Positions 19,849 to 28,968 of a DNA stretch of 31,499 bases are shown here, piece after piece. The stretch comes from a virus. How positions within the stretch are numbered: the first letter of the stretch is position 1; each line of letters begins with the position of its first letter. The stretch lies in the IMG/VR virus record IMGVR_UViG_3300037330_000025, positions 1 to 31,499 of that record; one strand, given 5' to 3'. Made by a program: the position numbers and the translations under genes. A model generated the notes under the pieces. It was not told where the DNA came from. It did no database searches and saw nothing but the letters and a program-made list of their open reading frames with translations.

Positions 19849-21753
19849 TTAAACAAATCTCGAATTATTTTGTCTGTTTCTGTCTAATGCTTGTTGATTG
19901 GTTACTTTCTCACTAACTACATAAGATTCCTGTGGTGTGGTATCTCGCTCGGATTCGTTTTGAGCATTTCTAACATTGCTAGAATCACCTACGGTGTCAA
20001 ATCTTGGCGAAGCTGATATAACATTTCCACCCCTTGCGCCAGATGTTGCACCGCTACCATCTGAATTAGTAGATAGTATATTTTGTACGGAAGCAAAACC
20101 AGCGGCTGCTGTTGTTGCTGCGTTTAATATTTTTATTGGTAGAGGTTCTTTTGAAGCGAAAGCCGCTGTTATACCTTGATACGTGTTAAATAGAGATTCA
20201 GCAACTGCAAACCCTTTTGCCGCATCGCTTCCCTTCGCTAAGCTATCAATGATACTAGAAACACCTCCTAGAACATAACCTACTTTTTGGTCGTTTGTTA
20301 ACTTTGTAAATTTTGCGTCCTGTTGAGCTAACTTTTTAGAACCTTCTACAGTATCTTTATTATATTTGGCTATAATTTCAGCCTTTTCTTTTTCTCCTAC
20401 CTCTAAATCCTGCAATTCAATTTGTAGTTCCTCCAACTTTCTATCTCGTTCCCTTTGAAATATTTCCTGCGGGGTTAATCCTATGTCATCTTCTGGAATA
20501 TACTTGTTTCGGATTTCTTGAAGCTTTGCTAAGTTTTCATCCTCTATTGCTTGTACCCCAGCATTGAATTCCATCGCTGCTACGATAAGCAATTCATTTT
20601 TTTCATTTTCATTTTCAACCGTGCGCTCAATTAATACCCTTTGATTTTCTAAGGTATTTTCTAATTCGGTACGGCTTAAATCGTCCTTAGACTTTCCAAT
20701 TTTTCGAAGCTCTTGTAAGTTGGTCCTTCTTTCTTCTCTTAAGCCCTGCTCATTAATTAACTGCTCTGATTGGAAGCCTACAATTCTTTCTTCAACATCA
20801 GCTACCTCCCTTTTAGCATTTATTACCGCAGTTTGTAAAACAATATTAGTTTTATTGGCTGCTAAATCTGCATTTGCCGTATCTAGTCTTATGTTTGCAA
20901 GTTTCTTCTCTTCAGCTCCTTGCTCTATAAGTAGCTTACCTATTTTGTCGTTTGCCTCCTCCCTAGCATCTAAGCTTAATTCTATATTATCCCTAACCTG
21001 TCTTAAGACTTCGATCTCTTTTTGATATTGGAAAATACTTAAAGCTATTTGAGCATCAGCAAGCAAAGCAGCGTTCCTTAAGTTAACTTGTGCATCAGCA
21101 GCATTAAAAGTTTCAGTGGCATAATCTGCAATAGCTTTACCCGTCTCGGTTAATGTCTTTCCAATTTTATCAAAAGAACCATCTACGCCTGTATAAACGT
21201 CAACTAATTCTTTACCCGCTTCCTTTGCTGTTTCTAATGCTCCCGAAAAATCACCCTCAAATAATTGGCTTATAGCTTTCCCAGCAAGTCCGATAGTTTC
21301 AACAAAAGATTTAAAACGTTCGATTAAATTATCTCTTATGGAATCACTAAAGCTTTTAATATTTTCTAGTGGATTCTCAAATATGTCTTTAAAGAAATCT
21401 TTAATTGGATCCACCTTTTCAGTTAGAAAAACCACAAAGTCATTAAATACACGAGTAAGAAACTCCAAACCTAAATTGAAGGCATCTAAAACTTTCTGAT
21501 TATTTATAAAAGCCTGAGCTAGTTTAGCAAACAAAGCAATGACGATACCAATTCCCGCAGCTTTAAAGGCCGTTCCGATACCTTTTACACCCGACTGGAA
21601 AGCTTTTAAAAGTCGCGGTGTTTTCTTGGTTTCTTTATTAAGTTTTTGAGTCTCTTTAGTGACACCTGCAATACCTTTTTTAGTATTATCAATATCTTTA
21701 TTTGCTGATTTGTTATTGACTACAAATTCAAATATCTTTTTAACTACTGACAT
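19849..21753 (-). CDS. Tail tape measure protein
   Basis: A 634-aa protein. The N-terminal 60 residues are a helical, lysine-rich start (FVVNNKSANKDIDNTKKGIAGVTKETQKLNKETKK). A hydrophobic glycine-rich segment follows at about 66-83 (AGIGIVIALFAKLAQAFI), then long helical stretches with coiled-coil character (QKEIEVLRQVRDNIELSLDAREEANDKIGKLL). Near the C-terminus a second hydrophobic, Ala-rich part (GITAAFASKEPLPIKILNAATTAAAGFASVQNIL) is typical of Bacteroidetes tape measures. At about 1.5 angstrom per residue the tail would be near 95 nm. Unusually it precedes the protease and capsid genes. Confidence 0.88.
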   Translation of the reverse strand: MSVVKKIFEFVVNNKSANKDIDNTKKGIAGVTKETQKLNKETKKTPRLLKAFQSGVKGIGTAFKAAGIGIVIALFAKLAQAFINNQKVLDAFNLGLEFLTRVFNDFVVFLTEKVDPIKDFFKDIFENPLENIKSFSDSIRDNLIERFKSFVETIGLAGKAISQLFEGDFSGALETAKEAGKELVDVYTGVDGSFDKIGKTLTETGKAIADYATETFNAADAQVNLRNAALLADAQIALSIFQYQKEIEVLRQVRDNIELSLDAREEANDKIGKLLIEQGAEEKKLANIRLDTANADLAANKTNIVLQTAVINAKREVADVEERIVGFQSEQLINEQGLREERRTNLQELRKIGKSKDDLSRTELENTLENQRVLIERTVENENEKNELLIVAAMEFNAGVQAIEDENLAKLQEIRNKYIPEDDIGLTPQEIFQRERDRKLEELQIELQDLEVGEKEKAEIIAKYNKDTVEGSKKLAQQDAKFTKLTNDQKVGYVLGGVSSIIDSLAKGSDAAKGFAVAESLFNTYQGITAAFASKEPLPIKILNAATTAAAGFASVQNILSTNSDGSGATSGARGGNVISASPRFDTVGDSSNVRNAQNESERDTTPQESYVVSEKVTNQQALDRNRQNNSRFV

Positions 21754-21881
21754 ATTTTTATTTTAAGAATCAATCTTTTCCAAATATTCCACCTCTTATA
21801 ATAACCTTTGTACATTTTTATGTAAGGATGCCTTGGGGGATTCTTATAGGATTGAATTCTATTAATTGTATCTGTTATCAT
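21744..21881 (-). CDS. Small basic protein upstream of the tape measure gene, 45 aa
   Basis: A 46-codon frame, MITDTINRIQSYKNPPRHPYIKMYKGYYKRWNIWKRLILKIKICQ, very basic and rich in Tyr and Trp. Its stop overlaps the tape measure ATG by 10 bases, and it fills an otherwise empty gap between two tail genes. The ATG is preceded by the TGTTTTTAAAAT leader seen before other late genes. It is either a small virion/assembly protein or a leader peptide that couples tape measure translation. Function unknown. Confidence 0.55.
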   Translation of the reverse strand: MITDTINRIQSYKNPPRHPYIKMYKGYYKRWNIWKRLILKIKICQ

Positions 21882-21901
21882 AATTTTAAAAACATTTTAT
21901 T

Positions 21902-24694
21902 TTAAGGGTTTTGCCTAATATTAAAAGTTTTAAAAGATTGCTCTGTTAGTGGAAAAATTATAAAACTTTCATCAATTAAGGAACCTGTTGTATTTTCTGT
22001 AATTTTAAAAACAGATGTTTCGTTTCCAAATCCTAAATCATTACTCAACAATTCTATATTTTCGGGTAGATCTCCAATAGTCCAAAACCCATTCGATTGT
22101 ACGTCTATAGTAAACTCTTGTACACTAGAATTTAAAACTCTATTTGTTGGGGATATTGTTAACTGTGTATTATTTAATGTGCCGACCCTAAGTGATTGGT
22201 TTATATTTATTACATAATTTACCCCACCGATAATTAAGGTTATAAAACCATTTCTCTGTGAATCTTTATAGTTTTCATTAACAAAAAAAGGTATATTGTA
22301 AACCCTTCTATTTCCTGAAATTTCTCCTATAGTTATCCAGCTTGCATTATCAGAAACAGAATCTATTTTCTTATCTGTTCTCACAACTATGTTAGAAAAT
22401 CCACCTCCCGCATTAAAATTAAAGAAGTTTCTATTTATGCTAGTTTCACTTATTAGATATTGATTATTAAAATCTGGAAACAAGGTAAATTTTGCGTCGT
22501 TTGTTGTCAAATCAATATCAAATTCTTCTATACTGTATTTATTATTTTTGTAAATGATTTGACTGTTAAGGTCTATTTTATTTACAACACTTGGAGGTAA
22601 AACACTTTCAAGGGTCATTAACCTAGAATCACTATTTAAAAGATTGTCTATCCAAGGTTTATGATTTTGATTATAAATATTTTTTATTAAACTAGATTGA
22701 TGCCAGCCGTTTATGGTTGTATCACTAAAATCTAAATTGTTAGAAACTTGTGAGCTAACGTAATTATTTGATGAGTCGCAAATTGGAACTCCAAACAATT
22801 CTAAAATATCAAGTGTAGGCGTAATATCATCGGTTGGTTTTGCGCTTAAGTCTAATTTTACAGGCAAAGGTGTTCCTGAATTTTGAACTATTGCAATTCC
22901 GTTATAATAAAAGCTTAACATATTTGTTGGAAATATGGCATCTATTTCTCCTTTTTCAACGCTGCTATAGATGGCAATATTTATATTTGTAAAAGATTCT
23001 AGTAAAGTATCTGTTAATCTAACAAAAAAAGGTATTTCGGTTTTAAGTTCTATAGTTGTAGATTTCTTATTGTCAACTTGAAAATTTTTAGTGTTGTTAC
23101 CTCTAAATCTACCAGTTGCTTTTTTGAATTGTTTTTGTAAAACACTATCCTCCTCTACTGAGTATTTATATTCAATCGTTTTGTTATTTTTATAAACTAT
23201 AGACTCTTCGCTTTCTTGATCGCTGTATTTTGTAATGTCAATAACGTTCCCCTCAGCATAATAATCATTAATATTTTGTAGTCTAAAATTAGTTGTGGAA
23301 TTAGGTCTTATAATTAGTTTATATTCCTTAATTAAGTTTTTTAGATAGTCCAAAACTGTAATATCTGGCATATTTTCAGAAATTTTAAAAAAAGGTGTAT
23401 AGGTATAATTATTAACAAGGGAACCCCCTGTTGATGAACGGATTTCAGTGAATCCATTTGCACCAGGATCATCTTCTACCTGTGCGCTTAATATGTAGAA
23501 AGATCTATAGGTTTTGTTACCAGTAAACTGTATTTCTTCGTTACTTCTAATTTCTAATTTTAAAGAAAGACTAAATAAGTCTGTGGAATTTCCCAGCATA
23601 TCAAAATCGATAAACATGGTTCCAGTCTCTCCTTGATTAGTAACTGTAGTTGTATTAGCTCTTGCTAAAACATTTCCAGCGTTGTCAATATACCTCAACT
23701 CAAATTTAACACCTGCTGGTAGGTTATTATATTGAAACTTAGTTCTTAAAGTTACTCTATAAACTTTATTGGGATCGAATAATCTACCATCTGCTTTTAC
23801 TTCTTTTTTTAAATCATTTGTGTTAAATTTTAAATTAAGCCTATTATTCTCAAATGAAAAATAATCATCACTATCAATAAATGAAGATACTTGTAATCTT
23901 TCCCAGTTTCTTATATTGTCAAAATCTTCATTACCATTTAACCAAGTGTAAAGAGAGGTAAAATCTGTGCTATCTAAAAACTCCCTAGAGAAACTAATTC
24001 CATACTTTGACTCTATTGCTTCAATAATTCTATATTGTCTTATAGCGGGTCTAAAATCCTGTAGGAATAACCTTCCCTCATCTTTAGTTATGTCTTTGAC
24101 GTTTGCACTTGATCCAGTATTATACTGTATTTCTCTAGATGCTGGTACAATGGTAGGCATTATAAGTGAAGGAACTCGAGATAAAGACTCGTTTAAAACT
24201 AAAGACGGTGTAGAGAATAAAGCGGTTATATTTCTTCTGTTATATGTAAAATCAAAACTTGAAAAATCTAAATCACTTAATTTATCCTCATTAAATATAT
24301 CATCCAATCCAGTTAATTCACCATAAAAGGTGATCGCATAAGAATTAATCTTTCCATCCTTGTTTTTGATCTTTTCAAGCTGTGTCTTCCCAGATCTAAA
24401 CGGCAAAGTATTATATTCTATGTAACAATCTACACGTAAATTAGGATTAAATCCACCTTTTACACCGATCTCAAACCAATTTTTAAAAATCTTATTGTTT
24501 TTTGGAGATGCTGGAACCGTAAAAGTGTTGACTAGATCATTAAAAACTGCTTCAATATTATCAGCATCAACTAATTTGCCCCTATACATTACGGTTTCAC
24601 CCTCAAAGAGATCTATTTTTTCAGCTTTGTCAAATATTGCGGACCTAATTGATCCATTGGGGTTTCTAGTGCCTATATAATAAGATAATTTCAT
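21902..24694 (-). CDS. Large tail protein with two C-terminal BACON-like domains
   Basis: A 930-aa tail protein. The N-terminal part (MKLSYYIGTRNPNGSIRSAIFDKAEKIDLFEGETV) and FNDLVNTFTVPASPKNNKIFKNWFE are typical of Bacteroidetes phage tail-tip proteins, which probably take the distal-tail/tail-hub role. At the C-terminus two BACON-like beta-sandwich modules follow each other: about residues 759-833 (VRTDKKIDSVSDNASWITIG...NGFITLIIGGVNYVININQ) and 843-930 (LTISPTNRVLNSSVQEFTIDVQSNGFWTIG...SFKTFNIRQNP). BACON domains bind glycans or mucin-like surfaces in Bacteroidetes and crAss-like phages. The start overlaps the upstream gene's stop by 4 bases. Confidence 0.78.
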   Translation of the reverse strand: MKLSYYIGTRNPNGSIRSAIFDKAEKIDLFEGETVMYRGKLVDADNIEAVFNDLVNTFTVPASPKNNKIFKNWFEIGVKGGFNPNLRVDCYIEYNTLPFRSGKTQLEKIKNKDGKINSYAITFYGELTGLDDIFNEDKLSDLDFSSFDFTYNRRNITALFSTPSLVLNESLSRVPSLIMPTIVPASREIQYNTGSSANVKDITKDEGRLFLQDFRPAIRQYRIIEAIESKYGISFSREFLDSTDFTSLYTWLNGNEDFDNIRNWERLQVSSFIDSDDYFSFENNRLNLKFNTNDLKKEVKADGRLFDPNKVYRVTLRTKFQYNNLPAGVKFELRYIDNAGNVLARANTTTVTNQGETGTMFIDFDMLGNSTDLFSLSLKLEIRSNEEIQFTGNKTYRSFYILSAQVEDDPGANGFTEIRSSTGGSLVNNYTYTPFFKISENMPDITVLDYLKNLIKEYKLIIRPNSTTNFRLQNINDYYAEGNVIDITKYSDQESEESIVYKNNKTIEYKYSVEEDSVLQKQFKKATGRFRGNNTKNFQVDNKKSTTIELKTEIPFFVRLTDTLLESFTNINIAIYSSVEKGEIDAIFPTNMLSFYYNGIAIVQNSGTPLPVKLDLSAKPTDDITPTLDILELFGVPICDSSNNYVSSQVSNNLDFSDTTINGWHQSSLIKNIYNQNHKPWIDNLLNSDSRLMTLESVLPPSVVNKIDLNSQIIYKNNKYSIEEFDIDLTTNDAKFTLFPDFNNQYLISETSINRNFFNFNAGGGFSNIVVRTDKKIDSVSDNASWITIGEISGNRRVYNIPFFVNENYKDSQRNGFITLIIGGVNYVININQSLRVGTLNNTQLTISPTNRVLNSSVQEFTIDVQSNGFWTIGDLPENIELLSNDLGFGNETSVFKITENTTGSLIDESFIIFPLTEQSFKTFNIRQNP

Positions 24695-27324
24695 TCGTTT
24701 AAGTTTCTATCCTCTTTAAAATTAAACCTGTAGTTAATCATATCTTTTTGCAGATCATCTTTTTTATTGAAATTTGTACTTTCCAAAGAAACCGCGCGCA
24801 GTACTCCATCAATTTCTAACCAGATCTCTTCGCTCATGAATAGATCCTCATAGCAATCATTTATATAAGCATCAACTAAACCTGTATTGCATTCCCATTC
24901 TCTTGATCCAGTTTTATTAAAGGTTTTATTTGTATGCGTTAATGGCAATTGAATATTGCCGTTTATGTCTCTTATGCTTCGCTTATATTGTGAGCTATCT
25001 GTGTCTACTGAATCAATACTACGACCATTCATATAAGTAGGCTCTAGTGCTCCAAAACTGTTTTTGAATATAACTTTTACAGAATAAAATAGAAAGCTCT
25101 CATTGCCTTTGAATAAGGTTATGGTGTCGACTGTGACATTGCCATCTCTTTTAAATTTTAATATGGTTGTATCGCTAGTTAAATATTCTGAGAAGTCAAT
25201 ACATAAATAAGAAATATACTCCTCTGGTTTTTCTGGATTTACATTTTCAAAATTAGGATTAGTGATTGTATTTGTTGATGTTCCGTTTATAATATCAATA
25301 TCTCGAATCTTATCAGATAGAAAAGGAATTGTAATTTTACCACCTCGATTATACTTTCTTTTGTTGCCGTTTATAAGCACGGGTTTTAATTCTCTAAAAC
25401 CATCAAACAAAAAGTTAAATTCATTTTTGGTTTCTAACACCGTTTCGCCTAAGAGAGTGTCAGCCTTAATACTTGCAAATGTACCAAGTCTTGCAATTCT
25501 TATTTTTGGTTCATTAGTTCCGTAATCTAGTTGATCGTAATAACCAATATCAGATTCAAAATCCTCTTGGTTTATAAGTGGACTTATATTTAAGAATTGG
25601 CTAAACTGATTGTCCGTTATTTTTGGCTTGTAAATTTCTATAGTATTATCTTCGCTTACTACAAAATCGTTTTGATAAATAGTTAAAAAAAAATTAGCTG
25701 TAGACCAAATATTCCTACCTATGTTTCGTATAAAAAAATCTTTTCTTATTGGAACATTAATAATACTATCACCTAAATTGGCGTCATTTCTAAAAACACT
25801 TATTGTTAGTTTGCCTTGAATTCCGTTTACTCTTGACAGAAAGTATATATCTTCATTCTGTATTATTTTTTCTATTCTAATTTTATAGAGGCCTATTTTA
25901 GAATAAGAAAAACCAAGGTCGGTGTTTCTTGAATTGATTTCAACTAAATTGTCGAATAAATTATTTCTAGTCTGTGTTAAACTAACTTTATCATAAAGTA
26001 CTTCATTTTCACCTAAATCATCTGTAAATATTGAAAATTCGTTAATTCTTCCCCCAATAATTACAGCTCTAGGTGTTGGACTAGGTGTGCCTAATTGTAA
26101 ATATTTTATAGTTTTCACCAAGTTTAAAACTTTTAATTTTTCTACGATAATACCAGTGTTCAAGTTTAAAGTTCCAAAATTATAATTAAGAGTAGGTGAT
26201 TGAAAAGAGATATATAAAAAACCAAACTCTCCTAGCTCTATTGCGTTGACTGTACTTACGTCATAATCAAACGTAAATGAGTTGTCCAAATTACCATTAA
26301 AGTCTACTTTAATAAGATTGTTTACCTCTTGATTTCCGTATTTGTTAAAAGTCCCTGAAAAATAATAACCATCATTTTTCTCAGCAATACCTCGCAAGGG
26401 TATAACCTGTCCATCAGCAAAAACAGATTTAAAATTTTGTATTTGAATTCCTTGAACATTAAAAACAGCCAAATTTTCTGATAAATTTGTTGTAATATTT
26501 CCCCCTACAACTATTTGAAGCTCTCCCTGTTGCTTAACGTGTATTGCCTCTACAGATCCAGATCCAGATTTTATGGAATTTATTAAATTAGAATAAAGGC
26601 TATTTGTTTTTAATTTAAAGGTAGAATCTAAAGCGAATAAACTCCTTGCGTTTACCCCAATAACTTGGTTGAATCCACCTCCACAGATTATAGTTCCAAC
26701 TCTATTTATAATATCAATCGCTTTAACAGGTCCACCAACGACACTACCCTCTGCTGCAAATTCAATCATTGAGTTAGAAACTCCTTCATTTATTAAATCT
26801 AATTCGACTAAGTTTTGTAAATTCTGTAAACTTCCAACGCCAATAAATTTACCTCCAATAATTAAGCTATCATTTATTTCATGATACTTTATTGCGTTAA
26901 CACTTATACCACTCTGAATAAAATTTCCGTAATCTATAGAATTAAAAACTGTACCATCTGTATTAAGAATTATAAATAAGGGACAAAAGATGGTTAATCC
27001 GTTTTTTGTATATTCTGTAAACTCACCACCTATTGCAATAAGATTTATAGATTGTTCTTTAAAAAAGAAATACTCAATTACAGTAACATTGTCATTAAAT
27101 CCTCCTAAAAAATTTTGATCCACACCATTTTTTAAACTAAAGATATTGTCAACATCTCTTGTGTCTAAAGAAACAAATGTTTTATTTACTAATGCATCAC
27201 CTTCATCATAAAAAAGAGGTTTAAAGTTTTCGTTAATTTGATATGTAAATCCCTCTCCATTAAGAATGTCATCAACATTTACCACTTCGAAATTAATATC
27301 TATTTGTAATAATTTTTCAGCCAT
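24691..27324 (-). CDS. Large tail protein with beta-propeller (delta-60-like) insert
   Basis: An 877-aa tail protein. From about residue 60 to 400 it has a run of delta-60-type repeats: IAIGGEFTEYTKNG, LIIGGKFIGVGSLQN, TIICGGGFNQVIGVNARSLFALD, IVVGGNITTNLSENLAVFN, YYFSGTFNKYGNQEVNNLIKVDFNGNLDNSFTFD. These GGxF...G...L..LD units form the blades of a beta-propeller. The C-terminal third (FKNSFGALEPTYMNGRSIDSVDTDSSQYKRSIRDINGNIQLP, EIWLEIDGVLRAVSLESTNFNKKDDLQKDMINYRFNFKED) is of a type shared by Bacteroidetes phage tail proteins. It overlaps both neighbours by 1-4 bases. Probable role: tail tip or receptor contact. Confidence 0.75.
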   Translation of the reverse strand: MAEKLLQIDINFEVVNVDDILNGEGFTYQINENFKPLFYDEGDALVNKTFVSLDTRDVDNIFSLKNGVDQNFLGGFNDNVTVIEYFFFKEQSINLIAIGGEFTEYTKNGLTIFCPLFIILNTDGTVFNSIDYGNFIQSGISVNAIKYHEINDSLIIGGKFIGVGSLQNLQNLVELDLINEGVSNSMIEFAAEGSVVGGPVKAIDIINRVGTIICGGGFNQVIGVNARSLFALDSTFKLKTNSLYSNLINSIKSGSGSVEAIHVKQQGELQIVVGGNITTNLSENLAVFNVQGIQIQNFKSVFADGQVIPLRGIAEKNDGYYFSGTFNKYGNQEVNNLIKVDFNGNLDNSFTFDYDVSTVNAIELGEFGFLYISFQSPTLNYNFGTLNLNTGIIVEKLKVLNLVKTIKYLQLGTPSPTPRAVIIGGRINEFSIFTDDLGENEVLYDKVSLTQTRNNLFDNLVEINSRNTDLGFSYSKIGLYKIRIEKIIQNEDIYFLSRVNGIQGKLTISVFRNDANLGDSIINVPIRKDFFIRNIGRNIWSTANFFLTIYQNDFVVSEDNTIEIYKPKITDNQFSQFLNISPLINQEDFESDIGYYDQLDYGTNEPKIRIARLGTFASIKADTLLGETVLETKNEFNFLFDGFRELKPVLINGNKRKYNRGGKITIPFLSDKIRDIDIINGTSTNTITNPNFENVNPEKPEEYISYLCIDFSEYLTSDTTILKFKRDGNVTVDTITLFKGNESFLFYSVKVIFKNSFGALEPTYMNGRSIDSVDTDSSQYKRSIRDINGNIQLPLTHTNKTFNKTGSREWECNTGLVDAYINDCYEDLFMSEEIWLEIDGVLRAVSLESTNFNKKDDLQKDMINYRFNFKEDRNLNE

Positions 27325-27788
27325 TATTTTTTATCTTTAAATTCTTCGTCTATATCTTTTAAAAATCCTTCATTCAATCTATCCTGAATACCTCGCCCTC
27401 TATCTAGTTGCTCTTGCACTTGCTTTGTGATTAACCTTGGAACTATACCCTTTCTAAATATAGACTGTTGGACAGCAAATTTATTTATTCCTTTTGCTTT
27501 AGCCCAATCGCCTAGGCCTTTGTCTAATCGTGGCTTTTTAGTTTTGTAGCTAAATGGTGTATCATATTGGAATATGCTAAAAGGATTCTTAGCGTTAAGA
27601 CTACCGCTTACACCTTGATCTAGAAAGTCAAAATAATTAAAAGCTTCAATAAAAAAACCATCTTTAGTCTTTTTTTGATTTATGCTATTTTTAAGATCAG
27701 AATTAAATTTTGGAACGGTGAACTGGTATGAGTTTTTATACTCAATACTAATTCCTAAAACTGCATTTCTTAAATTCTTACCTAACAT
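27324..27788 (-). CDS. Neck/tail-completion protein, HK97 gp10-like
   Basis: A 154-aa basic protein with a pattern seen in neck (gp10-type) proteins of Bacteroidetes phages: FNYFDFLDQGVSGSLNAKNPFSIFQYDTPFSYKTKKPRLDKGLGDWAKAKGIN, then QSIFRKGIVPRLITKQ. The DxGVSG, TPFSY and WAKAKGI...IxRxGI strings are the recognisable part. It overlaps the preceding gene by 7 bases and the following one by one base (TAATG). It probably joins the head to the tail or closes the tail, in company with the 151-aa gene. Confidence 0.68.
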   Translation of the reverse strand: MLGKNLRNAVLGISIEYKNSYQFTVPKFNSDLKNSINQKKTKDGFFIEAFNYFDFLDQGVSGSLNAKNPFSIFQYDTPFSYKTKKPRLDKGLGDWAKAKGINKFAVQQSIFRKGIVPRLITKQVQEQLDRGRGIQDRLNEGFLKDIDEEFKDKK

Positions 27789-28237
27789 ACATCTAAGGTA
27801 TTAATCATCTTAAACGTGACCGTAACAAACCAACCATCTAAACCATTACTGTCTTGCAAAAATAACGGCTGTATATCGCTCACAGTGGTCATGTAAATTT
27901 GATCCTCATTGTCTTTTGACATTACAGTTAGAAACTCATTGATGATACTAAAGCAAGTGTTATGGTTGTCAATCACATTGTCGTTTCCTTCAAACTTAGT
28001 GACCTTGTTTCTATTATCTGTTGTACGCTGATTAAATACACCTATCTCAAAAGTAAAGTTATTAGAAGCGTCATTTGTCCAAGGTGCCGATACAGGATTG
28101 AGATGGGCCAAAGGGTAAATATTATCTTTTAAAATATCTTTATCCTCTCCCCTTGCATAAATCAGAGTATTAACCAAGGGGTTTTGTTCTAATGTATCTC
28201 GAATGATTTTGACTATTTTATAGAAATTATTATTCAT
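27782..28237 (-). CDS. Tail terminator/completion-like protein
   Basis: A 151-aa alpha/beta protein: MNNNFYKIVKIIRDTLEQNPLVNTLIYARGEDKDILKDNIYPLAHLNPVSA, then NNFTFEIGVFNQRTTDN, and a C-terminal strand LDGWFVTVTFKMINTLDVC. This layout (N-terminal helix, YPLAH strand, beta sheet, final strand) resembles tail terminator proteins that cap the tail tube in siphophages. It is next to the gp10-like gene, the usual partner. The ATG is preceded by the 16-bp leader repeat at 28239. Confidence 0.6.
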   Translation of the reverse strand: MNNNFYKIVKIIRDTLEQNPLVNTLIYARGEDKDILKDNIYPLAHLNPVSAPWTNDASNNFTFEIGVFNQRTTDNRNKVTKFEGNDNVIDNHNTCFSIINEFLTVMSKDNEDQIYMTTVSDIQPLFLQDSNGLDGWFVTVTFKMINTLDVC

Positions 28238-28238
28238 C

Positions 28239-28254
28239 CTTTATTTTAAAAACA
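28239..28254 (-). repeat. 16-bp leader repeat before the tail-terminator-like gene
   Basis: Second exact copy of CTTTATTTTAAAAACA (see 19831-19846), 1 base upstream of the ATG at 28237. It lies between the frameshift gene pair and the tail-terminator-like gene. Confidence 0.45.
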
Positions 28255-28257
28255 TTG

Positions 28258-28497
28258 CTATTTTAATTTGTTGATTTTCTTGATCCTTTCGTCCTCTGCT
28301 TCATTAAAGTCAATCATGTAATTAAGATAATATAGAAATTCAGCTACAGGAGTATTTAAAACTTTGCCGACATTAAGTAATTTATAGTCTGCCGCTTTTA
28401 TTATCTGGTTACCCCAACCGTATTTAGATGCCAGCTCTTCGCCTTTTGTTACAAGTCTTTTTTTGGCTTGCTCTTCTTGTTTTTCTTGATCATACAC
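28258..28497 (-). CDS. Frameshift extension of the 172-aa gene (tail assembly chaperone-like)
   Basis: A 79-codon frame overlapping the end of the 172-aa gene by 49 bases in the -1 frame. It has an ATG at 28497, but the better reading is as an extension: ribosomes slipping back one base at A AAA AAA (28464-28458) would enter this frame at AGA CTT GTA and add 66 residues, RLVTKGEELASKYGWGNQIIK..., making a product of about 236 aa. The extension is helical and charged with a conserved-looking LNTPVAEFLYYLNYMIDFNEAE. Long/short pairs of this kind are the mark of tail assembly chaperones (lambda G/GT). Confidence 0.6.
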   Translation of the reverse strand: MYDQEKQEEQAKKRLVTKGEELASKYGWGNQIIKAADYKLLNVGKVLNTPVAEFLYYLNYMIDFNEAEDERIKKINKLK

Positions 28498-28967
28498 TCG
28501 TGTATATCTCTTAACAAAATTTCGTTTAAAGTCAAAAAAAAAGCTATTACAGAATGATATATTTTCACATCAACCTCTAGCATAACATCAGCATATTTTT
28601 TTGATCCTTGGTACTCTTCAATCTCATATAATTTGCCATAAGATGAGGTCACTGGTCTGTATAAAATAGCCATTAATCTGTGTACATTATCGAAGTCATT
28701 TTCATAGAGATCAATGTCAACATATTCGCTTGTCATTAAGTCCTCAAAATCTGGAATAAGACCATACTCAATACCAGCAAAGGTAAATCTTTGTGTTACC
28801 TCTTCTTTTTTAGAATTAAGTCCGTCTAGGTAGCTTAAAAGAATCTTATTCGCTTCTTTTAATTTAAGATGCTTGTTTATTTTTAAAAGTTCGGTAGTTA
28901 CTTTTTTAGAGTTTTCTCCATAAAGTTTAAAAAGTGCTCGAACGGTCATGTATTGTTTTATTGTCAT
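28449..28967 (-). CDS. Putative tail assembly chaperone (short form), 172 aa
   Basis: A 172-aa protein with a helical N-terminal part (QYMTVRALFKLYGENSKKVTTELLKINKHL), the segment RFTFAGIEYGLIPDFEDLMTSEYVDIDLYENDFDNVHRLMAILYRPV and a helical C-terminus (YHSVIAFFLTLNEILLRDIHECM). The middle resembles chaperone-type proteins of Bacteroidetes phages that carry an 'xYxPDxxxLTxxEYxD' string. It ends KPKKDL across a slippery A7 run where a -1 shift enters the 28258-28497 frame. It lies 1 base after TerL. The place is unusual for a tail chaperone, as the tail tube and tape measure are far downstream, so I keep the role tentative. Confidence 0.6.
   Translation of the reverse strand: MTIKQYMTVRALFKLYGENSKKVTTELLKINKHLKLKEANKILLSYLDGLNSKKEEVTQRFTFAGIEYGLIPDFEDLMTSEYVDIDLYENDFDNVHRLMAILYRPVTSSYGKLYEIEEYQGSKKYADVMLEVDVKIYHSVIAFFLTLNEILLRDIHECMIKKNKKSKPKKDL
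28458..28464 (-). other. Slippery heptamer A AAA AAA for -1 frameshifting
   Basis: On the minus strand the 172-aa frame reads CCA AAA AAA GAC TTG TAA. The heptamer A AAA AAA (28464-28458) is in the right phase (X XXY YYZ) for -1 slippage. The shifted frame continues AGA CTT GTA into the 79-codon ORF. A small GGTT/AACC hairpin lies about 30 bases downstream, farther than a classical stimulator. Confidence 0.6.
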
Positions 28968-28968
28968 T

